Shown here piece by piece: positions 56,715-64,000 of a stretch of 64,000 nucleotides of DNA. The stretch lies in contig CAVSDF010000007.1 in assembly GCA_963726715.1 (NCBI GenBank), positions 62,001 through 126,000 of the forward strand, read 5' to 3'. Position numbers and translations under genes: made by a program. This DNA is from CAVSDF01 sp963726715. Its GTDB lineage: Bacteria; Bacteroidota; Rhodothermia; Rhodothermales; BA12. The notes beneath the pieces were generated by a model. It had not been told where the DNA came from. It saw only the letters and a program-made list of their open reading frames with translations, and ran no database searches. Each line of letters opens with the position of its first letter. Position 1 is the first letter of the stretch.

Positions 56715-59114
56715 ATGCGCACCCGCTACGCCCTGGCCCTCGTCGGCCTCCTGCTTCCATCCGTCCTCCACGCCCAGCCGAGGCCCGCGACGCCCGCCGC
56801 GAGCGGCATCGTCGCCACCGAGCGCGGCGTGCCGGTTGGCAGCGCGCGCATCGTCGCCATCGTGGGCCGCGACACGGTGCGGACGACGACCGACCGATCG
56901 GGCGCCTTCGTCCTCGCCACGCTCGCACCGGGTGAGGCGTCGGTGACGGCCTCGGCGGACGGCTTCGTGGCCCAGACGCAGCGCACGCGCATCGTCGCCG
57001 GGCAAACGGCCGCGCTCAAGTTCCTCCTCGCCTCCACCACGCCCGCCCGCGTGACGGTCGCCGGAACGGTCGTGAACGCCCGCACCGGCGCACCCGTCGC
57101 GGGCGCCATCACCACGCTCCTCGACGGCGAACGCGCCATCGGCGCCGACACGACCGACGCGCGCGGCGCCTTCTCGGTCAGCGGCCCCGCCGGCTTCGGC
57201 CTCAGCCTGCGTGTCGCCGCGACCGGATTCCGGAGCGCGACCGTCCCGATCCTGTCCATCGCCGCCCCGACGGGCTTCGTCGTGCGCCTCGACCCGGCCG
57301 CCGTGAGCCTGCCCGCGCGCCTCTCCGGCCGCATCACCGGCGACGAGAAGCCGCTCGCGGGCGCCCTCGTCACCCTCGCCCGCCTCGACGGCGGCGGCGA
57401 CCGAGGCGCACCGACGCCTGCTCCTCGCCTCGCCACGACCGACGCCACCGGCGCCTACGCCTTCGACGGCATCGCCGAGGGCGTGTACGCCGTCACCGCG
57501 AAGGCGGCGGGCTTCGACACGCGGCGCCTCGACCTGCGCCTCGGAAGCGGCGAAACCGCCGTGCGCTCGCTCGACCTGCGCGCGACGCGCGGCGACGGTG
57601 GCGGCCCGACCGACCCCGCCCGCACCGCGACCGTCGCGGGCCGCGTCCTCACCGACTCGACCGGCCGGCCCGTCGGGCGCGCCCGTGTCGTGCTGATGAG
57701 CATCCCCGGCGATGGCGCCGCGCGCAGCGTCGGAACCGCCATGACGGGCGACGACGGCGCCTTCCGCATCGCCGTGGCGCCGGGCCGCTACATCGCCTCG
57801 GTCGTCGTGAGTGGCGAGCGCGGCGCGCGTCCGTACGCCGAGTTCTACCTCAACGCCGCCACGCCCGACCTCGCCACGCCGGTCGCCGCCGCCGCCGGGC
57901 AGACGACGACGATCACGTTCTCCGTCCCGCCCGCGCCGACCGTCGCCACCGTCACCCTTTCGGGCCGCGTCACCGACGCCGCAGGCGCACCGCTCGGCGG
58001 CGCCTCGGTCTGGGCGACCGCGCGCGGCGACGGCCACCGCGGCAGCGGCGCCGCCCGCACCGCCGCCGACGGCACCTGGAAGATGAGCGTCGAGGCGACG
58101 CTTCCGGCGGCGTTCGTCGTCGCGGCGCAGCGTGAGGGCTACCTCGCCGAGTTCTGGCGCGAAGCCGCTCGCCCCGACTCGGCGACGCTCGTGCGCGTCG
58201 ACGCCGCGATGCCCGTCGTCGCCCGCATCGACTTCACCCTCGCCGCGCGCCCGCCGCGCGTCGAGAGCGGCGCGCTCGCGGGCACCGTCCGTGGCGGCGC
58301 CGCCGCGCTCGCCGGAGCCACCGTCGTCGCCTACAACCGCGCCGCGCCGATGCTCGCCACCACCGGTGCCGACGGCGGCTATGCCTTCGCGTCGGTCGCT
58401 GCCGGTCCCGCCATCGTCCTCGCCACCGCCGCCGGGTACGCGCCCGCGTACGCCCCCGCCGCCGACACGTGGCTGCGCGCCGCGCGCGTCGAGATCGGTC
58501 CCGTCGCCGCCCGCGCCGACGTGGCGCTCGCCGCCTTCGTGGCGGGCAGCGGCCCGCGCCGGGTTCTCGGCACCGTCCGCGACCGCCGCGGGCGCCCGAC
58601 CGCCGCCGCCCTCGTGCGCGCCTACGACGCCGAGCGCCGCCTCGCCGCCCACGACCTCGCCGACGCCGACGGCCGCTTCGACCTCACCGGCCTCGCCGAC
58701 GGGCGCTACGCCGTGACCGTCGACCTGCCCTTCGGCAACGCGTGGACGGCGACCGTCGATGTCGATTCGGTCGATGCGCCCAACGGCATCGTGAACGCCA
58801 TCGTCGAAGCCGACGGCACCGTGCTCGCGGTCGATGGCGATGCGTCGTCGTCGAACCTTGCGCTCGACGCCGTCTCGCCGAACCCGGCGCGCGGCTCGGT
58901 GCGCCTCGCCTACCGCCTCGACGCGCCGCGCGCGGTCGCCCTTCGCGTCTACGACGCCCTCGGCCGCCTCGTCCTCACCGCCGACGCGGGCCTGCGCGCG
59001 AGCGGCACGCACGAGACGACGCTCGCCGCCGACATGCTCGCCCCCGGCGTCTACGTCGTCCGCCTCGACGCCGACGGGCAGACGGCCTCGCGCACGTTCG
59101 TCGTCACGCGCTGA
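56715..59114 (+). CDS. large secreted protein with carboxypeptidase-regulatory-like repeats and sorting domain
   Basis: 799 residues, intact. Signal peptide MRTRYALALVGLLLPSVLHA. Six or more CarboxypepD_reg-like beta-sandwich repeats, each with a G-x-V or L-x-D start and a GAF/YAF turn: ASGIVATERGVPVGSARIVA, VAGTVVNARTGAPVAGAITT, RLSGRITGDEKPLAGALVTL, VAGRVLTDSTGRPVGRARVV, LSGRVTDAAGAPLGGASVWA and LGTVRDRRGRPTAAALVRAY. It ends with a type A sorting domain (SPNPARGSVRLAYRLDAPRA to APGVYVVRLDADGQ). No enzyme motif. Likely a surface or adhesive protein. CCCCG-ATG start. Confidence 0.82.
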   Translation: MRTRYALALVGLLLPSVLHAQPRPATPAASGIVATERGVPVGSARIVAIVGRDTVRTTTDRSGAFVLATLAPGEASVTASADGFVAQTQRTRIVAGQTAALKFLLASTTPARVTVAGTVVNARTGAPVAGAITTLLDGERAIGADTTDARGAFSVSGPAGFGLSLRVAATGFRSATVPILSIAAPTGFVVRLDPAAVSLPARLSGRITGDEKPLAGALVTLARLDGGGDRGAPTPAPRLATTDATGAYAFDGIAEGVYAVTAKAAGFDTRRLDLRLGSGETAVRSLDLRATRGDGGGPTDPARTATVAGRVLTDSTGRPVGRARVVLMSIPGDGAARSVGTAMTGDDGAFRIAVAPGRYIASVVVSGERGARPYAEFYLNAATPDLATPVAAAAGQTTTITFSVPPAPTVATVTLSGRVTDAAGAPLGGASVWATARGDGHRGSGAARTAADGTWKMSVEATLPAAFVVAAQREGYLAEFWREAARPDSATLVRVDAAMPVVARIDFTLAARPPRVESGALAGTVRGGAAALAGATVVAYNRAAPMLATTGADGGYAFASVAAGPAIVLATAAGYAPAYAPAADTWLRAARVEIGPVAARADVALAAFVAGSGPRRVLGTVRDRRGRPTAAALVRAYDAERRLAAHDLADADGRFDLTGLADGRYAVTVDLPFGNAWTATVDVDSVDAPNGIVNAIVEADGTVLAVDGDASSSNLALDAVSPNPARGSVRLAYRLDAPRAVALRVYDALGRLVLTADAGLRASGTHETTLAADMLAPGVYVVRLDADGQTASRTFVVTR

Positions 59115-59283
59115 GCCTCGCGCCTGCGCCATCGTCGCACCGCTGCGGGCGGCGTCTTCCTCGGGAGGCGCCGCCCGCGGTGCGTCTGCGCGAACCCTGG
59201 TGAGCGGAATCCGCGTCGGCAGGCACCTTCGGCGGCGTGGTGGGCGTTGACGGGCGACTGTCTCCGATTTCCGTGCCGCCCCG

Positions 59284-61251
59284 ATGTTCGTTTCCACCCC
59301 GCCGTCCGCACCGTCCCGCTTCGCCAGCGTCGCCCTCCTCGTCGCCTTCGTCGGGTGCGTGGCGACGCAGCCCGCCGGCACTGGCGCGCCGTCGTGGGGC
59401 ACCGCGCCTGCCGCGCGCCCGGCGGGCACCGCCACCGGGACGCCCGCCCCGCCGGCACGTCCGGGATCGCCGGGCGCCACGCCCGAGCCGCAGCCGGTGA
59501 CGCAGCCGTCGTCGCAGACGGTCGGGCCGCCGCCCGATGGTGCGGCGATGGCGCGTGCCGCCGCGCAGGCCGCCGCGCGCGCTGCCGAGGCGCGGTTCGC
59601 GGCCCTCGGCCTCACCCCCGAGACGCCGTTCGACACGCGCGGCGGCGATGCGTGGGCCGCCCGCACCCTCGCCGGGCTGTCTCCCGACGCCCGCGCCGCC
59701 CAGCTCGTCGTCCTCGGCCTGCCGTCGGGGACGCGGTGGAGCGGGATGCGCACGAGCGTCCTCGCGCTCATTCGTGACGGCCTCGGCGGCGTGCTCGTGC
59801 CGCGCGCGTGGCCACCCGACGAAGTCCGCCGCGCCGTCGCCGAGATGCAGGCCGCCGCGACCGTGCCGCTCCTCGTCGCCGCCGACTACGAGCGCGGCGC
59901 CGGGCGTGCCGACTTCGACCGCCTGACCGAGCTTCCGGCCCTGATGGCCTTCGGCGCTGCGCGCGACACGCTCCTCGCCGCCGCCGCCGGGCGCCTCGTC
60001 GCCGCCGAGAGCCGCGCCGTCGGCGTCAACTGGCTCTTGGGGCCAGTCGTCGATGTCAACCGCGACCCGAACAACCCGATCATCAACACGCGGTCCTACG
60101 GCGAGCGCGCCGACGATGTGGCCGTGATGGCCCGCGCCTTTGTCCGCGAGGCCGAGCGCGGCGGCCTCCTCACCACGCTCAAGCACTTCCCTGGCCACGG
60201 CGACACCTCGACCGACTCGCACTCGCGCCTCGCCCTCGTCGACGCGCCGCTCGCCACCGTCGAGGCGTCCGATTTGCTCCCCTACCGCGCGCTCTTCGCC
60301 TCCGACGCCGCGCCGAGCGCCGTCATGGTCGCGCACGTCCACACCGCCGCCCTCGACCCCGTGCGCCGCGCCGCGACGGTCTCGCCGGTCGTGATGGGCG
60401 ATCTGCTGCGCGGACGCCTCGGCTTCACCGGCCTCGTCGTCACCGACGATCTGGAGATGAACGCGCTCGACGACCTCGGGCGCGACGGCCGCATCGTACG
60501 CCCGCTCCTCGCTGGCGCCGACGTGGCGCTCACGCTCGGCAGCGCGCCGCGCGCCATCGCCGCCGTCCGCGCCGCCGTGGCCTCGGGGGAGATGTCGGGG
60601 GCTGACCTCGCCGCCCGCGTGCGCCGTGTGCTCGCCGCCAAGGCCCACGTCGGCCTCCACCTCGCCTCCGCCCCCGACGATTCCCGGTGGCGCGCCCACG
60701 GCTCGGGCGGCGCCCACGCCCTCGCCGACACCGTCGCCCGGCGCAGCGCCACGCGCCTCGACACCCGCGCCGACGTGCTGCCGCTCGGCGGACGCGTCGC
60801 GCTCGTGCAGATCGCCAACGTCCGCGCCTCCGGCTCGCTCGGGCGCGCCCTCGATGCCTTCCGCGCCGAACTCCGCCCCGCCGTCGAACGCCGCTACGAC
60901 ACCGTCCCGACCGATGCCGAAGTCGCCGCGCTCGTCGCTACCGCCGCGCAGGCCGATGTCGTCGTCGTCACGCTCTACCAGCGGCTCGTCTCCGGGCGCG
61001 GGTTCGCGGGCCTGAGAAGCGGCCAGGAACGCCTCGTCGAGGCCCTCCACCGCGCAGGAAAGCCCGTCGTCCTCGTGACGATGGGCAACCCGTACGCCAC
61101 CGCCGACTTCTCCGACGTGGATGCCACGCTCGTCTTCTACGACACCACGCTGGCGTCGGTGCGCGCGGCTGTGGCCGTGCTGCGCGGCGCGTCTGCGCCA
61201 GGGCGTCTGCCGGTCACGTCGGGCGGGTATGCCCTCGGCAGCGGGCGCTGA
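59284..61251 (+). CDS. GH3 beta-N-acetylhexosaminidase-like lipoprotein
   Basis: 655 residues. Signal ending in a lipobox-like VAFVGC (Cys 24), then a Pro/Gly linker. GH3 barrel: LLVAADYERGAGRADFDRLT, LLGPVVDVNRDPNNPIINTR, TTLKHFPGHGDTSTDSHSRL (NagZ-type His/Asp general acid/base loop, about 300) and GLVVTDDLEMNALDDLG with the nucleophile Asp (about 388). A further 200-residue C-terminal domain follows, as in longer Bacteroidota homologues that often carry a beta-lactamase domain; that domain is missing here. It should act on amino-sugar glycans such as muropeptides at the envelope. Confidence 0.85.
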   Translation: MFVSTPPSAPSRFASVALLVAFVGCVATQPAGTGAPSWGTAPAARPAGTATGTPAPPARPGSPGATPEPQPVTQPSSQTVGPPPDGAAMARAAAQAAARAAEARFAALGLTPETPFDTRGGDAWAARTLAGLSPDARAAQLVVLGLPSGTRWSGMRTSVLALIRDGLGGVLVPRAWPPDEVRRAVAEMQAAATVPLLVAADYERGAGRADFDRLTELPALMAFGAARDTLLAAAAGRLVAAESRAVGVNWLLGPVVDVNRDPNNPIINTRSYGERADDVAVMARAFVREAERGGLLTTLKHFPGHGDTSTDSHSRLALVDAPLATVEASDLLPYRALFASDAAPSAVMVAHVHTAALDPVRRAATVSPVVMGDLLRGRLGFTGLVVTDDLEMNALDDLGRDGRIVRPLLAGADVALTLGSAPRAIAAVRAAVASGEMSGADLAARVRRVLAAKAHVGLHLASAPDDSRWRAHGSGGAHALADTVARRSATRLDTRADVLPLGGRVALVQIANVRASGSLGRALDAFRAELRPAVERRYDTVPTDAEVAALVATAAQADVVVVTLYQRLVSGRGFAGLRSGQERLVEALHRAGKPVVLVTMGNPYATADFSDVDATLVFYDTTLASVRAAVAVLRGASAPGRLPVTSGGYALGSGR

Positions 61252-61258
61252 GACGTGC

Positions 61259-61327
61259 TCAGGGCTTGCGGTGCGTCACGCCGAGAAGCGTGAGCAGCAG
61301 GCGCGGGATCGGGCGGTGGAGCGACAT
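61259..61327 (-). CDS. possible 22-residue small protein
   Basis: ATG preceded by CCCCG, the start context of verified genes here, encoding MSLHRPIPRLLLTLLG and six more residues ending HRKP. Amphipathic and basic. Too short for homology; may be chance. Confidence 0.25.
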   Translation of the reverse strand: MSLHRPIPRLLLTLLGVTHRKP

Positions 61328-61416
61328 CGGGGCAGGGGGGATGACCCAGACTACGGCGCCCGCACGTGGCGAGTTGAAACGCCCTCGTCACCCCGGCGCG
61401 TCGTTGCAAACCCGTC

Positions 61417-62142
61417 TCAGCTGCCCGTTTCCGCCGCGTCGTCGGCGCTGCCCACATCGGTCGGCGTGGCCTCGTTCGGCGAGAGGCCGACGTTGACGAC
61501 GGCGCGGGCGAGGAGCGTCCGGGCGTGGCCGAGGGCATCGGCATTGATCGTGTGCTGAGCGCCGCGGTAGACGCGCGTCGTCACGTCGGCCCCGGCGCGG
61601 GCGAGGGCGCGGGCGGTCTCCTCGACGCGGATGAGCGGAATGTGCGGGTCGGCGTCGTGCGAGGTGAGCAGGACCGGCGTGCCCGCGAGGCCGTGGGCGC
61701 CGAAGTCGGTGCCGGGCGGCCCGATGAGTCCGCCGGAGAAGGCGAGCACGCCCGCGAGGCGCTCGCCGCGCCGCGCGGCCACATCGAGGGCAAGGCAGGC
61801 GCCCTGCGAGAAGCCGCCGAGGACGACGCGCGAGGCGTCGAGGCCCGCCGCGGCGAGTTCGTCGAGCAGGCGCCCGATGAGCGCGCGGGCACCGTCGAGG
61901 TGCGGCTGGTTCTCCCAGAGCGGCGCGATGAAGCGCTCCGGGTACCACGTCTGCCCGTCGGCCTCGGGCGCGATGAGCGCCCACGTGTCGGCGCCGGGCA
62001 GGCCGTCGACGAGGGCGGAGGCCAGCGAGAGCATTCCGGCCGCGTCGGCCCCGCGCCCGTGGAGGAGGATGAGCGCGTGCGCCGCCTCAGACGGCTCGGC
62101 GCCGTCGTGGTTGATCCAGGCGTCGGCGTGGGGAAGGGACAT
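61417..62142 (-). CDS. phospholipase/carboxylesterase family alpha/beta hydrolase
   Basis: 241 residues, PF02230-like. HALILLHGRGADAAGMLSLA (oxyanion region), VVLGGFSQGACLALDVAARR with the nucleophile Ser in GFSQG, TSHDADPHIPL with the Asp, and RGAQHTINADAL with the His complete the triad. No signal peptide. It cleaves short-chain esters or lysophospholipids. CTCCCG-ATG sets the start at 62142. Intact. Confidence 0.88.
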   Translation of the reverse strand: MSLPHADAWINHDGAEPSEAAHALILLHGRGADAAGMLSLASALVDGLPGADTWALIAPEADGQTWYPERFIAPLWENQPHLDGARALIGRLLDELAAAGLDASRVVLGGFSQGACLALDVAARRGERLAGVLAFSGGLIGPPGTDFGAHGLAGTPVLLTSHDADPHIPLIRVEETARALARAGADVTTRVYRGAQHTINADALGHARTLLARAVVNVGLSPNEATPTDVGSADDAAETGS

Positions 62143-62193
62143 CGGGAGCAGACGGGATAGAGACCCCGCGCCAACGGACAGCCCGGCGCGGGG

Positions 62194-62228
62194 GTTCGGC
62201 GGAGGCCAGGATGCGGCCTCCGCCGAAC
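62194..62228. terminator. strong hairpin between esterase and FN3 protein
   Basis: GTTCGGCGGAGGCC (62194-62207) pairs perfectly with GGCCTCCGCCGAAC (62215-62228). No clear T-run. Probably part of the terminator region after the FN3 gene. Confidence 0.5.
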
Positions 62229-62233
62229 GAAAC

Positions 62234-62263
62234 GGGGCGGCGCTCACTGCTGAGCACCGCCCC
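62234..62263 (-). terminator. rho-independent terminator of the FN3/sorting-domain gene
   Basis: On the minus strand GGGGCGGTGCTC (62263-62252) pairs with GAGCGCCGCCCC (62245-62234) with one mismatch, followed by GTTTCGTT. It is 27 bp past the gene. Confidence 0.65.
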
Positions 62264-62289
62264 GGAGAGCCGTGTGAGAGCGTGCGCGG

Positions 62290-64000
62290 TCAGCGCACGA
62301 CGACGAGCGGCTGGGTGCGCACGGTATCGCCCGAGCGGAGGCGAAGCACGTAAACACCGCTCGAAAGCGCGCCCCCCGCGTCGGTCAGACCGTCGAACTC
62401 GACGGACTGTGCACCTGCGGCGTGCGTGCCGGTGGCGAGCGTTCGCACGCGGCGCCCGGCGAGGTCGATCACATCGATCGTCACGTCGCCCGCGGCGGGC
62501 AGGGCGAAGCGGATCGTCGCGGCGCCGCGCACCGGGTTCGGCGTCGGCGCGTCGAGGCGCAGGGCGGCGGCGCGCGCGGGCACGTCGGCGGCGGTGACAC
62601 TGCCCGCGCCGTAGACGATGAACGAGGCGACCTCGGAGAACTCCGACGCCTCGCCCGACGCCGTGCGCGAGCGGACGCGCCAGTGGTACGTGCCCGGCGC
62701 GCGGCGCGCGAGCACGACAGCGGCCTCACCGGCCCCGGCGGAGACGCGCTCGGGGTTGGTCATCGCCTCGTCGGTCGCCACTTCCACGTCGAACGTGAGG
62801 GCGCTCTCCGAGGCCACCGGCAGCGCCCACGAGAGCGTCGGGGCGTCGTCGGCCTCGGCGTAATCGGTGGGGCTGGCCGCGAGCGGCAGGATGACGCCCG
62901 TCCCGGCGGCCGTGGTGAAGGTCGTGACGACCGACCACGACGACCACGCGGTGCCGTTGAAGGCGCGCACGCGCCACCAGTGGGTCGTGCCCGGGGCGAG
63001 GTTCTGGACCGCGAGCGACTGCGCCGGGGCGGCGACCGTGGAGGTCGTCGTCTTCGAGGCGGCGAAGTTCGAGCGCGTGCTCACCTGCACCTCGTAGCTC
63101 GCAACCGCGGCCACGTGCCCGTCGACGTACCAGGCGAGCGTCGCCGACGTGCCGGCGAGGGCGGCGCCGTCGGTGGGCGTCGTGTGGACGGCGCGGAGCG
63201 AGCCGGGCGCGCCGACGATGGTGAAGTTGGCGCTGCGCCAGCGCACCGTCCCGGCGGGGCGGACGTGCCAGTAGATGCGCGTGCCCCACGCGAGCGCCGA
63301 CGGAACGGCGAACGACGTGGCGCCGCCCGCGGTCGTCGCCGACGCGTTGGTGGCGGCGTCAGGGTTGTTCGACGTGCCCCAGCGGACCTCGAAGGCGCCG
63401 CCGGTCGCGTTCTCGACGGTCCACGAGAGCGTCGGCGCGTTGGTGTAGACGACCGCGTTGCCGACCGGCCACGTCGGCGTGGCGACGGCGGCGGGCGGCT
63501 GGAACGTGCGGAACTTGGCAAGACCGGAGGCCATGCCGGGCGTCCCCGCGCCGTCGGCGGTGCGGACGTACCAGGCGTAGCCGGTGCCCGAGGCGGCCGT
63601 GAGGACGTGCGAGGTGGCCGTCGTCGGCGCGGAGGCGACGTAGCCCGTGTTGGCGCCCGAGATGGCGGGCGCGTCGGAGCAGCTCAGCGCCGTGCAGGTG
63701 CGCGTGTAGACGATGTAGCGCTGCCCGGTCGGCGCGCCGGGCGCGTTCCACGAGAGCGAGACCGGCAGGCCGTAGACCGTCGCGCCGCCCGTCGGCCACG
63801 AGACCGCCGGGGTGACCGGCGGAGCCGCCGCGCGGGTGGTGAAGTCGAGCGGCGCCGACCACGCCGTGCACCGCGCGCCGCCGTCGGCGCAGGAGCGGAC
63901 GCGCCAGCGGTAGCGGGTGCCCTCGGCGAGGGGCGCGGCGGGCGTGTAGCTGCGCGTGGCGAGACCGCTCGCGGTCGGGGTGCCGGTGAAGCCCGCGGTG
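62290..64000 (-). CDS. secreted FN3-repeat protein with sorting domain (5' end missing)
   Basis: The frame is open from the right edge to the stop at 62290, about 570 residues, with the N-terminus beyond the window. It has at least four FN3-like repeats marked by Y-x-W-x-V-R-(T/S)-x turns (GTRYRWRVRSCADGGARC, GYAWYVRTADGAGTPG, TRIYWHVRPAGTVRWRSA, THWWRVRAFNGTAWSSW, TYHWRVRSRTASGEASE). It ends in a type A sorting domain (LDAPTPNPVRGAATIRFALP to SSGVYVLRLRSGD). No catalytic motif in the visible part; likely a surface protein or the C-terminal half of a secreted enzyme. Confidence 0.8.
   Translation of the reverse strand, partial: TAGFTGTPTASGLATRSYTPAAPLAEGTRYRWRVRSCADGGARCTAWSAPLDFTTRAAAPPVTPAVSWPTGGATVYGLPVSLSWNAPGAPTGQRYIVYTRTCTALSCSDAPAISGANTGYVASAPTTATSHVLTAASGTGYAWYVRTADGAGTPGMASGLAKFRTFQPPAAVATPTWPVGNAVVYTNAPTLSWTVENATGGAFEVRWGTSNNPDAATNASATTAGGATSFAVPSALAWGTRIYWHVRPAGTVRWRSANFTIVGAPGSLRAVHTTPTDGAALAGTSATLAWYVDGHVAAVASYEVQVSTRSNFAASKTTTSTVAAPAQSLAVQNLAPGTTHWWRVRAFNGTAWSSWSVVTTFTTAAGTGVILPLAASPTDYAEADDAPTLSWALPVASESALTFDVEVATDEAMTNPERVSAGAGEAAVVLARRAPGTYHWRVRSRTASGEASEFSEVASFIVYGAGSVTAADVPARAAALRLDAPTPNPVRGAATIRFALPAAGDVTIDVIDLAGRRVRTLATGTHAAGAQSVEFDGLTDAGGALSSGVYVLRLRSGDTVRTQPLVVVR

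Noticed and set aside
56700..59771. Minus-strand open frame of 1,023 codons opposite the CarboxypepD-like gene
   Set aside because: Low-complexity antisense translation without signal peptide or domains; the plus-strand gene has a signal peptide, repeats and a sorting domain.

Overview
The window is GC-rich (about 70% by eye) chromosomal DNA from a bacterium of the Bacteroidota/Rhodothermota line, most like a Rubricoccaceae/Rhodothermaceae relative. The evidence is six proteins ending in a type A (Por-secretion/T9SS) sorting domain, promoters built on a TAnnTTTG-like box, and start codons preceded by a C-rich stretch (CCCCG-ATG) instead of a Shine-Dalgarno sequence. No phage, integrase or transposase gene is visible. 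The lineage is inferred; the 16S gene in the window would settle it.

Layout. 1-15 kb: end of an unknown gene, photolyase, pRiA4b-ORF3-like protein, a UPF0175/DUF3368 toxin-antitoxin pair flanked by composite palindromic repeats, ahcY, a very large secreted HEXXH metalloprotease, an MBL hydrolase, asnB and purL. 15.4-20.9 kb: a complete rRNA operon on the minus strand (16S - tRNA-Ile(GAT) - tRNA-Ala(TGC) - 23S - 5S) with a clear promoter, two boxA-like sites and a terminator. 21-32.6 kb: PASTA protein, pyrR, a small exported protein, fur, tmk, yqgE, a secreted GH13 amylase, a sorting-domain protein behind a LacI/CcpA-type operator, a class A beta-lactamase-like lipoprotein, an outer-membrane protein and pgi. 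32.9-42.4 kb: NUDIX - SDR - unknown operon, ribD and ribE, an AlbA/Schlafen-type ATP-binding regulator, a di-haem peroxidase, miaB and a small lipoprotein. 42.4-55.1 kb: a MITE-like element, a VOC protein, a sigma-54-type regulator, and a membrane-stress block (DUF2254, MscS, PspA, two uncharacterised partners, enoyl-CoA hydratase, CNNM/CorC, a broken gene, a dynamin-like GTPase). 55.1-64 kb: HxlR regulator, YdjM-like protein, a large CarboxypepD_reg-like secreted protein, a GH3 lipoprotein, an esterase and a truncated FN3/sorting-domain protein.

At least a dozen single-base frameshifts interrupt conserved, mostly housekeeping genes (photolyase, antitoxin, ahcY, protease, MBL, asnB, purL, pgi, miaB, VOC, echA). 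Nearly all are one extra base, often in a short homopolymer, so residual sequencing or assembly error is the simplest explanation. These genes are listed as single CDS features with the shift point noted. Several families of short extragenic palindromes are scattered between genes, and some have entered coding sequence. The two items most worth follow-up are the TA module bracketed by two-hairpin repeats and the PspA/dynamin/MscS membrane-remodelling neighbourhood with its two unnamed partner proteins.
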